This document shows positions 30,682-38,781 of a DNA stretch of 43,355 nucleotides, one piece after another. A model generated the notes under the pieces. That model was given only the letters and a program-made list of their open reading frames with translations, was not told the DNA's origin and did not search any database. The position numbers and the translations under genes are program-made. The stretch comes from JALZHR01 sp036389695 (GTDB lineage: Bacteria; Acidobacteriota; Blastocatellia; Pyrinomonadales; Pyrinomonadaceae): contig DASVWG010000420.1 in NCBI GenBank assembly GCA_036389695.1, positions 1-43,355 on the forward strand, given 5' to 3'. Numbering within the stretch: position 1 is the stretch's first letter; the number at the start of each line of letters is the position of its first letter.

Positions 30682-31935
30682 ATGGACATAAAAACCCTTT
30701 ACATCTCATATTTCGGCATTCGCGAGCCGCTGGTGCAGACGCAGGTGGTCGCTTACCTGCGCGAGATTGCGAGCGGCGGCGTGACGGTTCATCTGGTGAC
30801 GTTCGAGCCGAATTTCAAACAAAGCTGGACGCCGGACGAGATTGAAGAGGAAAGAAAAAAACTGGCGGCGGGCGGAATCAAATGGCACGCTCTGGCGTAT
30901 CATAAAAGCCCTTCCGTGCCCGCGACGCTTTATGACGTGGCGGTCGGCGCGCGGTTTATCAGGCGGCTCGTCAGGCGCGAAGGCATCGACGTGCTTCACG
31001 CGCGCGGTCATATTCCGGTTTTGATGGCTTCGGTCGCCAATGCCGGACGCGACGGCGAAATCATTTTCGACATTCGCGGTCTGGTCGCCGAAGAATACGC
31101 CGACGCGGGAATTTTCGCGCACGGCTCGCCGCCGTTTCGGGCGATTAAATGGATTGAAAAACTGGGTTTGGAAAAAGCCTCGCAAATCGTGGTTTTGACG
31201 AATAAAATGCGCGATTATCTGGTCAAAGAGCGCAATGTAAAACCGGAAATTATCGAAGTAATTCCCTGCTGCGTCGATTTTTCGCGCATCGAAAACGCCG
31301 AATTGAAATTGCCGCCTGCGACCCGATTCGAATTGATTTACGCCGGTTCGGTCAGCGGTTTGTATCTTTTGGAAGAAATGTGCGCTTTTTTTCTGGCGCT
31401 CAAAAAGCGCCAGCCCGACGCGTTTTTCCGCATTTTGACGAAACATCCGGCGGCGGAAACGGCGAAGGCTTTTCAGAAGCTCGGCATCGGCGAAAACGAT
31501 TACGAAGTTTTGTCCGTCAAACCTTCCGAGGTCGGAACTTATATCAAACAGGCGAGTCTCGCGATTTCCTTTAGAAAAAGCACTTTCGCGCAGATTGCGG
31601 CTTCGCCGACGAAGATTCCGGAATATCTGGCGGTCGGCGTGCCGGTCGTTTCAAACGCCGGAATCGGCGACACGGACGCGCTGATTGAAAACGAAAAAGT
31701 CGGCGTGACCGTGAGCGACCTTTCGCCCGAAGGTTATGCGGAAGCGGTCGATAAAGCGCTGGCGCTTTTGCAGGACGCGTCGCTGGCGGAAAGATGCGTT
31801 CGCGTCGCGCACGCCGGTTTCGATTTAAAAACAATCGGCAAAAACGGTTATCTGAATGTTTATAAAAAATTATCGAGCGGGCGGGCGGTCGAAGCGGAGG
31901 ATTTACCGGGCGCGCCGACGGAGGAGCAAATTTAG
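30682..31935 (+). CDS. Family 4 glycosyltransferase
   Basis: A 417-residue GT-B protein. It begins LYISYFGIREPLVQTQVVAYLREIA and has IDVLHARGHIPVLMA and IVVLTNKMRDYLV. The donor half has FELIYAGSVSGLYLLEEM and SLAISFRKSTFAQIAASPTKIPEYLAVGVPVVSNAGIGD, where the glutamate in IPEYLA takes the place of the second EX7E Glu. It stands after a palindromic spacer and before a 342-bp AT-rich gap, so it may be its own transcription unit. Donor and acceptor unknown. Confidence 0.88.
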   Translation: MDIKTLYISYFGIREPLVQTQVVAYLREIASGGVTVHLVTFEPNFKQSWTPDEIEEERKKLAAGGIKWHALAYHKSPSVPATLYDVAVGARFIRRLVRREGIDVLHARGHIPVLMASVANAGRDGEIIFDIRGLVAEEYADAGIFAHGSPPFRAIKWIEKLGLEKASQIVVLTNKMRDYLVKERNVKPEIIEVIPCCVDFSRIENAELKLPPATRFELIYAGSVSGLYLLEEMCAFFLALKKRQPDAFFRILTKHPAAETAKAFQKLGIGENDYEVLSVKPSEVGTYIKQASLAISFRKSTFAQIAASPTKIPEYLAVGVPVVSNAGIGDTDALIENEKVGVTVSDLSPEGYAEAVDKALALLQDASLAERCVRVAHAGFDLKTIGKNGYLNVYKKLSSGRAVEAEDLPGAPTEEQI

Positions 31936-32277
31936 ATTTATCTTTTTGCGTAATTTGAAGTGAACGGCTTAAATCTGTAAAATTTATTGAAGCGAACCTC
32001 GCATATTTTATCGAAATAGCTTATAGTTTTAGGTTTGTGTTGTTAAAAATTATTTAGATATGTGTGATAGATAACAGAGTATTAAAGCCGTTTTTGATAA
32101 GTTACGAGAAATTGTAAGCAATCGAATGAGATTTAACCGGAGAGTTAGCAAGAAGAGGCAAAGCTTCTCCCGCTTAACCGCTTCATTTCTTCGAAGGCAC
32201 AGAACCGAAAAACTCGCTGAGGAATTCTCTAATCATTGCAAATGGACGGACAAAGCCTTTCACCCACGTTATAAGGT
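31936..32277. other. 342-bp AT-rich spacer without a visible gene
   Basis: No long frame, palindrome with long arms or RNA gene is visible. A TATAAG ends only 2 nt before the ATG at 32278, too close to serve as a normal -10 for that start. The spacer looks unlike the word-repeat palindromes elsewhere. Confidence 0.5.
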
Positions 32278-33417
32278 ATGAAACTTTTAGCCATCGTTCC
32301 GAGTCTTTACGATATATCACCGGGTCAGCGCTACCGCATCGAACAATGGGAGCCGATTTTGCGCGAGAAAGGCGTGGAGATTACCTATTCGCCGTTTGAA
32401 ACCGACGAGCTGCGCGGAGTTTTGTATCAGCCGGGACGCATCGCGGAAAAAATGAAATTCGTGATGCGCAGTATCAATAAAAGGCGCGAAGATTTGCGCC
32501 GCGTGCGCGAATACGATGCGGTTTACGTTTTTCGCGAAGCCGCGCTTTTAGGTCCCGCGTATTTTGAAAGATTAATCAAGCGCGCGGGCGTGCCGATGAT
32601 TTTCGATTTCGACGACGCGGTTTTTCATTCTTACAAAAGTCCTTCCAACGGCTATCTGAGCTATCTGAAATTTCCGGGCAAGACGGCGACGATTTGCCGC
32701 CTGTCGTCGCACATCATGGCGGGCAATCCGTATCTCGCCGAATACGCGCGGCAGTATAATCCGGAAAACGTCACGATTATCCCGACGACGATCGACACCG
32801 ACAAATACGAATTTCCCGCCGATAAACCGGCAAACGACGTTCCCGTTATCGGCTGGAGCGGCAGCCACAGCACGGTTCAGCATCTGGACACGCTGCGCGA
32901 AACCTTGCAGGATTTGGCAAAGGTCGCCAAATTTCGCCTGCGCGTCATCGGCACGCCGAATTACGAGATTGAAGGCGTCGAGGTGGAAGCGATGGCGTGG
33001 CGCTCGGAAACGGAAACGCAGGACTTACAGCCGATTGACATCGGCGTGATGCCGCTGCCGGACGACCAGTGGAGCAAGGGCAAATGCGGTCTGAAAGCCT
33101 TACAGTATATGGCTTTAGGCGTTCCGACCATCTGCTCGCCGGTCGGCGTCAATTCCGATATTATTCAGGACGGCGAAAACGGCTTTCTGGCGGACGCGAA
33201 AGACGAGTGGATTGAAAAACTGAAACGCCTGCTCACGTCCGCCGAGTTGCGCCGGAAACTGGGCGCGGCAGGTCGGCGCACGGTCGAAGAAAAATACTCG
33301 GCAAAGGTTCAGGCGCCGCGCGTTTTTGAAATCTTAACGTCGGTCGCGCAAAAGAAAACAGCCGGTAAAAAAGCCGTCGAAGCGGAAAAACAGGAAGAAA
33401 AGTCATACAGCATCTGA
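32278..33417 (+). CDS. Family 4-like glycosyltransferase
   Basis: A 379-residue GT-B protein. The first half has LLAIVPSLYDISPGQRYRIEQWEPILRE and IFDFDDAVFHS. The second has DVPVIGWSGSHSTVQHLD, IDIGVMPLPDDQWSKGKCGLKALQYMALGVPTICSPVGVN, typical of GT4 proteins of this subgroup, which match the donor site loosely. Residues after about 355 are lysine-rich and dispensable-looking. An epimerase gene starts about 20 nt downstream and is likely co-transcribed. Confidence 0.88.
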   Translation: MKLLAIVPSLYDISPGQRYRIEQWEPILREKGVEITYSPFETDELRGVLYQPGRIAEKMKFVMRSINKRREDLRRVREYDAVYVFREAALLGPAYFERLIKRAGVPMIFDFDDAVFHSYKSPSNGYLSYLKFPGKTATICRLSSHIMAGNPYLAEYARQYNPENVTIIPTTIDTDKYEFPADKPANDVPVIGWSGSHSTVQHLDTLRETLQDLAKVAKFRLRVIGTPNYEIEGVEVEAMAWRSETETQDLQPIDIGVMPLPDDQWSKGKCGLKALQYMALGVPTICSPVGVNSDIIQDGENGFLADAKDEWIEKLKRLLTSAELRRKLGAAGRRTVEEKYSAKVQAPRVFEILTSVAQKKTAGKKAVEAEKQEEKSYSI

Positions 33418-33440
33418 TTTTGGGAGAACAAGCAAAACGA

Positions 33441-34568
33441 ATGGAAAAGTTTAACATCTTGGTAACGGGCGGCGCTGGATTCATCGGCTCGCATCTGGTT
33501 GACGCGCTGGTGGAAAAAGGTCATCGCGTGCGGATTCTCGATTCGCTGGTCGAGCAGGTTCACGGCGGGCAGGTGCCGGAACATCTTAATAAAAACGCCG
33601 AATTTATTCAGGCGGATATGAACGACGCGGAAGCCGTCAGCCGCGCCCTTGAAGGAATCGACGTGGTTTATCACAAAGCGGCGGAAGTCGGCGTCGGGCA
33701 GTCGATGTATGAAATCGTCCGCTATGTGAAAGCGAACGATTTGGGCACGGCGGTTCTTTTGGAAGAAATGATTAAACGCCCGACGCAGTTTCGCAAATTA
33801 GTCGTCGCTTCGTCGATGTCGATTTACGGCGAAGGCGCGTATGTTTGCGAAGGCTGCAACGAAACCGTCTACCCGTATCTGCGCGAAAACGAGCAGCTCG
33901 AAGCGCAGGATTGGGATTTCAAATGCGAAAAATGCGGCGAAGGCGTTTTGAAACCCGTCGGAACGAATGAAAACAAACCGCTTTTTCCGACTTCCGTCTA
34001 CGCCGTCAGCAAACAAGACCAGGAGCAATACTGCATCTGCGTCGGTCGCGCGTATAAAATTCCGACCGTCGCTTTTCGTTATTTCAACGTTTACGGCACG
34101 CGGCAGGCTCTGTCGAATCCTTACACGGGCGTCTGCGCGATTTTTTCGTCGCGGCTGCTGAACAACGAAAGCCCGATGATTTTTGAAGACGGCGGGCAGA
34201 CGCGCGATTTCGTCCACGTCAGCGACATCGTGCAGGCAAACTTACTCGCGCTCGAAACCGATAAAGCCGATTACAAACCGGTGAACGTCGGAACGGGACG
34301 CCCGATTTCCGTGAAAGAAATCGCTCAAATGCTCTCGAAAGGCTTGGGGAAAGACATCGAGCCGCAAATCGTCGGCAAATATCGCGAAGGCGATATTCGT
34401 CACTGCGTCGGCGACATCGCGCGGGCGCGCCGGTTATTGGGTTATGAACCGAAAGTAAATCTGGAAGAAGGATTGATGAATCTCCTCGAATGGGTGAAAG
34501 ACCAGAAACCGGCTGACCGCGTGGAGACGGCGACGGCGGAGCTGGCGGCGCGCTCACTGGTCAGATAA
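33441..34568 (+). CDS. NAD-dependent epimerase, dTDP-L-rhamnose 4-epimerase-like, with Cys4 insert
   Basis: A 375-residue extended SDR. The cofactor loop GGAGFIG is at 10-16, and Y187 and K191 of YAVSK are catalytic with S124/S125 in VASSMSIYG. The stretches GVGQSMYEIVRYVKANDLG, FNVYGTRQALSNPYTGVCAIF and GDIRHCVGDIARARRLLGY resemble dTDP-L-rhamnose 4-epimerases, which make dTDP-6-deoxy-L-talose. Residues 136-165 carry four cysteines as two CxxC pairs, a zinc-ribbon-like insert. I chose ATG 33441; a TTG at 33420 in the same frame has a nearby GGGAG and could also serve. The RmlA-like gene at the right edge fits a dTDP-sugar substrate. Confidence 0.82.
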   Translation: MEKFNILVTGGAGFIGSHLVDALVEKGHRVRILDSLVEQVHGGQVPEHLNKNAEFIQADMNDAEAVSRALEGIDVVYHKAAEVGVGQSMYEIVRYVKANDLGTAVLLEEMIKRPTQFRKLVVASSMSIYGEGAYVCEGCNETVYPYLRENEQLEAQDWDFKCEKCGEGVLKPVGTNENKPLFPTSVYAVSKQDQEQYCICVGRAYKIPTVAFRYFNVYGTRQALSNPYTGVCAIFSSRLLNNESPMIFEDGGQTRDFVHVSDIVQANLLALETDKADYKPVNVGTGRPISVKEIAQMLSKGLGKDIEPQIVGKYREGDIRHCVGDIARARRLLGYEPKVNLEEGLMNLLEWVKDQKPADRVETATAELAARSLVR

Positions 34569-34573
34569 ATTTA

Positions 34574-35458
34574 ATGACACTAAGGCAAACCCTCAAAACA
34601 ATTTACCGGCGCGTTCCGTTTAAGCGGCAGCTTTTTACGGTCGTCAAAACTTTCGTCACGCCGAGCGAAAACGTCTATAAGCATCTTCACTTTCAAGACG
34701 ATTTTCGCGTCTGCGTCGACGAGACGCATTCGTTTCAGATGCGTCACGGCGGTTTGGAGCTGGAAAACACTTTGTTCTGGGTCGGTCCGAGCGGCGGCTG
34801 GGAAAAAAACTCGATGTCCATCTGGATAAAGCTGGTCAAAAACGCCCGTGTGATTTTCGACGTCGGCGCGAACACCGGCTATTATTCGCTCGTGGCTAAA
34901 GCTCTGAACCCGCAGGCGAAAATCTACGCCTTCGAGCCGATTGCCGAAAGCTTTCACAATCTCGAATACAACAACCGGCTGAACGATTTCGACATCGCCT
35001 GCTTCGACTGCGCGGCGTCAAACATCGACGGCGAAGCGAATATTTACAACGCGCCCGACGATTTTTACGCCGTTACGCTGAACAAAGAGTATCTGGATAA
35101 AAAAGATATCTCCAGCGTGCCGACGACGATTAAAGTCGCGCGGCTCGACACTTTGATTGAAGAATTGAAAATCGAAAAGATTGATTTAATCAAGCTCGAC
35201 GTCGAGACTTACGAAGCCGAAGTGCTGGAAGGCTTGGGCAAATACCTGGACGAATTTCGCCCGACTTTGCTGATTGAGATTTTAAACGACGACGTCGGGC
35301 ATCGCATCGAAGCGTTGATAAAAGGAAAAGATTATCTATACTTTAATATCGACGAAGAAACCGACTCGATTCGTCAGGTCGAGGAAATTACGAAAAGCGA
35401 TTATTATAATTATCTAATCTGCAACCAAAAGGTTGCCGCAGAAATCGGTTTAATATAA
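34574..35458 (+). CDS. FkbM-family methyltransferase
   Basis: A 294-residue class I methyltransferase of the FkbM family, which usually methylates sugar hydroxyls. VIFDVGANTGYYSLVAKAL is motif I, then IYAFEPIAESFHNLEYN, and the family hallmark LDTLIEELKIEKIDLIKLDVETYEAEVLEGL. It follows the epimerase by 5 nt. The last part ends near a palindromic spacer. Sugar O-methylation of the glycan is the likely role, and a terminal methyl group is one of the caps that Wzt-type domains read. Confidence 0.88.
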   Translation: MTLRQTLKTIYRRVPFKRQLFTVVKTFVTPSENVYKHLHFQDDFRVCVDETHSFQMRHGGLELENTLFWVGPSGGWEKNSMSIWIKLVKNARVIFDVGANTGYYSLVAKALNPQAKIYAFEPIAESFHNLEYNNRLNDFDIACFDCAASNIDGEANIYNAPDDFYAVTLNKEYLDKKDISSVPTTIKVARLDTLIEELKIEKIDLIKLDVETYEAEVLEGLGKYLDEFRPTLLIEILNDDVGHRIEALIKGKDYLYFNIDEETDSIRQVEEITKSDYYNYLICNQKVAAEIGLI

Positions 35459-35517
35459 CGGACATTTCGGTTATAAGTTTTTTGAATCAAGAGTAGAGCT
35501 TCCGATTTCTTCGCGAC

Positions 35518-35604
35518 CTTTGCGAAACCTTTGCGCTCTTTGCGGTTAAAGAAATTTTTACCGCAAAGGACGCAAAGTTTTAAGACGCAAAGAGACGCAA
35601 AGAA
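35518..35604. repeat. ctttgcg palindrome, copy 2
   Basis: tttgcggt and accgcaaa flank a tttttaccg-type centre, and outer ctttgcg words pair with gcaaag words (35518-35604). The core ctttgcgctctttgcggtta is the same as in copy 1 at 18926-18946. It lies between the FkbM gene and the carbamoyltransferase. Confidence 0.8.
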
Positions 35605-35685
35605 TGAGCCTTCAATTTCAGGTTTATTTTTTACTTTTGATTCACATAAACTATTTTTCGAGCGGTTTTCGGAGAAGTTTTTAGT

Positions 35686-37413
35686 ATGTATATTTTGGGC
35701 TTAACGACGCTGGGCGATTCAGCCGCGACCTTAATAAAAGACGGCGAGATTGTCGCGGCGGCGGAAGAAGAGCGTTTTTCACGCAAAAAACATCACCTCG
35801 GTTTTCCTTACAAAGCGATTCAGTATTGTCTGGACGAAGCCGGAATCACGATGAAAGACGTCGCGCACGTCGGGCATTACTGGAAGCCGTGGATTCTCAG
35901 GCACAAGGCGATGCAGGCGCTCAAAGCGGGCTTAATCTCGCGCGATATGTTCAAAGCGCGAGCCGATAGAGGCGTGAAACAGGTCAGCGAAAGCTATCTC
36001 GGAATGTTCTGGCATCCGAAACGCCTGCGCGAACATTTCGGCGAAAGCAAGTTCAAATTTCATTTTCTGGAACATCACCAGACGCACGCGGCGAGCGCGT
36101 TTTTCGTTTCGCCTTTCGAGACGGCGGCGATTCTGACCTGGGACGGAACGGGCGAAGACACGACGACGCTTTTCTGTCGCGGCGAAGGCACGCGCCTGAA
36201 AGTCCTGAAACGCATCAAGCTGCCGCATTCACTCGGACAATTTTATTCCGCCGTGACGAATTATCTCGGCTTCGATATGTTCGGCGGCGACGAGTGGAAA
36301 GTAATGGGCTTGGCGGCGTATGGAAAACCGGAATATTACGATTTCTTCTCGAAAAAAGTTTTGACGACGAACGGCAGCGGCGATTTTCATTACAACATTA
36401 AAATTCTCGACCATCACTTGGCGAAGCATTATCAATTTCCCGAAGGCATCGTCAAAGAGCTCGGCGAGCCGCGCAAAAAAGGCGAGGAATTGACCGAGCA
36501 TCACTGGAATATCGCTTCGAGCGCGCAAAAAGTCGTCGAAGATACGGCGATTTATCTCGCGCACCGCATCAAAGAAATGACGGGCGAGGAAAACTTGTGT
36601 ATGGCGGGCGGCGTCGCTTTCAACTCGGTGATGAACGGGCGAATTTTTCACGAAACGCCGTTTAAAAATTTCTACGTCCAGCCGGCGGCGGGCGATGCCG
36701 GTTGTTCTCTTGGAGCAGCTTTGATGGTCTGGCATCAGAAATTGGGAAACCCGCGAAAATTCGTGATGAATCATTCGTATTGGGGACCGAAATTTTCCAA
36801 CGAAGAATGCCGTAAAGCTTTAGACGAAGCCGGTTTGCAATATGAAACTCTGCCCGACGAAGTGCTTTTACCGAAACTAGCGAAAATGATTTCCGAAGGC
36901 GCGATTATCGGCTGGTTTAACGGGCGGATGGAATGGGGACCGCGTGCGCTGGGCGCGCGAAGTTTTCTGGCAGACCCGCGCCGCGCCGATATGCGCGAGG
37001 TTTTGAATCATAAAGTAAAGCTGCGCGAATGGTTTCGCCCGCTCGCGCCTTCGATGCTCGAAGAATACGGGCGCGAAGTTTTCGGCGTCGAGCATCACGA
37101 CCCGTTTATGATTACCGTCATACAGGTCGCCGAAGAATGGAAAAAGAAAATTCCGGCGGTCGTCCACGTCGACGGCACGGCGCGCCCGCAGATGGTCAAT
37201 AAACAGGTTAATCCGCGTTACTGGAATCTGATTGACGAATTCAGAAAGCTGACCGGCATTCCGCTTCTTTTGAACACTTCGTTCAATATTCAGGAGCCGA
37301 TTGTCTGCACGCCGCAGGACGCGATTAATACTTTCAGAAACGCCAATTTCGACGCGCTCGTTTTGGAAAATAACCTGGTTTTAAACAGCGATAGTAGCAG
37401 TAGTGAGAATTAG
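35686..37413 (+). CDS. Carbamoyltransferase, NodU/CmcH family
   Basis: A 575-residue carbamoyltransferase. The N-terminal kinase-like (YrdC/Kae1-related) part has ILGLTTLGDSAATLIKDG and AAEEERFSRKKH, and the metal site H130-H131-x-x-H134 in LEHHQTHAASAF. The C-terminal domain has GWFNGRMEWGPRALGARSFLADPR, NHKVKLREWFRPLAPS and LLNTSFNIQEPIV. The enzyme uses carbamoyl phosphate and ATP to carbamoylate a hydroxyl, here probably a sugar of the glycan. A membrane protein follows 4 nt later. Confidence 0.92.
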   Translation: MYILGLTTLGDSAATLIKDGEIVAAAEEERFSRKKHHLGFPYKAIQYCLDEAGITMKDVAHVGHYWKPWILRHKAMQALKAGLISRDMFKARADRGVKQVSESYLGMFWHPKRLREHFGESKFKFHFLEHHQTHAASAFFVSPFETAAILTWDGTGEDTTTLFCRGEGTRLKVLKRIKLPHSLGQFYSAVTNYLGFDMFGGDEWKVMGLAAYGKPEYYDFFSKKVLTTNGSGDFHYNIKILDHHLAKHYQFPEGIVKELGEPRKKGEELTEHHWNIASSAQKVVEDTAIYLAHRIKEMTGEENLCMAGGVAFNSVMNGRIFHETPFKNFYVQPAAGDAGCSLGAALMVWHQKLGNPRKFVMNHSYWGPKFSNEECRKALDEAGLQYETLPDEVLLPKLAKMISEGAIIGWFNGRMEWGPRALGARSFLADPRRADMREVLNHKVKLREWFRPLAPSMLEEYGREVFGVEHHDPFMITVIQVAEEWKKKIPAVVHVDGTARPQMVNKQVNPRYWNLIDEFRKLTGIPLLLNTSFNIQEPIVCTPQDAINTFRNANFDALVLENNLVLNSDSSSSEN

Positions 37414-37417
37414 CTAA

Positions 37418-38755
37418 ATGGAAAAAGTTCTTGTCATCCTTTGTGTTGCATTCGGACTGATAATCAGCGTCTTTCTTTTCCCGGACGGGATGGGCGCGAG
37501 CCTGCTCTGCGCCCTCACGGCGGCGGTTGCGGCGCTGATTATCAATCGCCACGAAGACGAAAAAGAATTTCTCATCCAGGTATTTTTGCTCGGCTTGTTT
37601 TTCCGCATCGTGCTGGCGGGAACGATTTACACTTTCGGCTGGGGCGAATATCTCGGCGGCGATTCCAGAACCTACGACCAGCTCGGATACACTCTGCTGC
37701 AGGTCTGGAACGGAAATATTCCGCTCGATAACGAGTATGCGAGACGCGCGACCAAAATCGGCGGCTCCGGCTGGGGAATGTATTATCTGGTCGCTTCCAT
37801 CTATTTTTTCTTCGGCAGAAATCCTTTAGCCGCGCAGATGTTCAGCTCGGTTATCGGCGCGGCGACCGCGCCCGCCGCTTATATCTGCTCGTATCGAATT
37901 TTTCATAACAAACGCGTGGCGAAAGCCTCGGCGCTGATTATCGCGCTGTTTCCCTCGCTGATTCTGTGGTCGTGTCAATTGCTGAAGGACGGTTTTATCA
38001 TCTTTCTGCTGATTGTGACGATGGCGCTGGTGATGCAGTTGCAGGAAAAGTTCGATTATATTTCGCTGGCTTTGCTGATTCTTTCGCTTTTCGGCATCCT
38101 GGCGCTCAGATTTTATATTTTTTATATGGTGGCGATTGCCGTGGTCGGCAGCTTTGTCATCGGCTTGAGCAATTCGGCGCAGGCGATTGTCCGCCGCACG
38201 CTGGTCATTATGTTTATCGGCTTGGGGCTGACTTATCTCGGGGTTTTGCAAACGGCGAATCAGGACGTCGAGCAATACGGAAATCTGGAAAGCGTGCAGC
38301 GCAGCCGTCAGAATCTGGCGGAAGCCGGCTCCGGCTTCGGCGAAGACGTCGACGTTTCGACGACCGCCGGCGCGATTGCCGCCATTCCCATCGGATTTCT
38401 ATACCTGATGCTCGCCCCGTTTCCGTGGCAAATCGGCAATTTTCGGCAGGCGATTACGCTGCCCGAACAGATTCTCTGGTGGTGTTCGATACCGTTTCTA
38501 TTCGGCGGTTTGTGGTATACGATTAAGCATCGCCTGCGCAACGCGATTGCGATTTTGATTTTTACGGTAATGCTGACGCTGGCTTATTCGATTTTTCAGG
38601 GCAACGTCGGCACGGCTTATCGCCAGCGCGCGCAGATTCAGGTTTTTCTTTTTATCTTTATCGCGGCAGGCTGGACTCTGATGCAGGAAAGACGCGAAAA
38701 TACCAAGCGCCTGCACGATTTTGAGCGCGACAAAATGCGGCGAAGATTGAAATAA
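37418..38755 (+). CDS. Polytopic membrane protein, possible GT-C transferase or polymerase
   Basis: A 445-residue integral membrane protein with about ten to twelve hydrophobic helices. A hydrophilic loop after the third helix (YLGGDSRTYDQLGYTLLQVW) contains acidic residues in the place where GT-C glycosyltransferases of the PMT/ArnT/GT39 kind carry their catalytic Asp. A second soluble stretch (QDVEQYGNLESVQRSRQNLA) lies in the last third. The C-terminus is basic. It could be a glycosyltransferase using lipid-linked sugars, or a Wzy-like polymerase; family placement by eye is not safe. It is flanked by carbamoyltransferase and AsnB. Confidence 0.65.
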   Translation: MEKVLVILCVAFGLIISVFLFPDGMGASLLCALTAAVAALIINRHEDEKEFLIQVFLLGLFFRIVLAGTIYTFGWGEYLGGDSRTYDQLGYTLLQVWNGNIPLDNEYARRATKIGGSGWGMYYLVASIYFFFGRNPLAAQMFSSVIGAATAPAAYICSYRIFHNKRVAKASALIIALFPSLILWSCQLLKDGFIIFLLIVTMALVMQLQEKFDYISLALLILSLFGILALRFYIFYMVAIAVVGSFVIGLSNSAQAIVRRTLVIMFIGLGLTYLGVLQTANQDVEQYGNLESVQRSRQNLAEAGSGFGEDVDVSTTAGAIAAIPIGFLYLMLAPFPWQIGNFRQAITLPEQILWWCSIPFLFGGLWYTIKHRLRNAIAILIFTVMLTLAYSIFQGNVGTAYRQRAQIQVFLFIFIAAGWTLMQERRENTKRLHDFERDKMRRRLK

Positions 38756-38781
38756 GCATTTTTCGCTCAGGTGATTTATAA

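Noticed and set aside
30183..31446. Several reverse-strand frames within the glycosyltransferase genes
   Set aside because: They are antisense to well-supported genes and lack domains.
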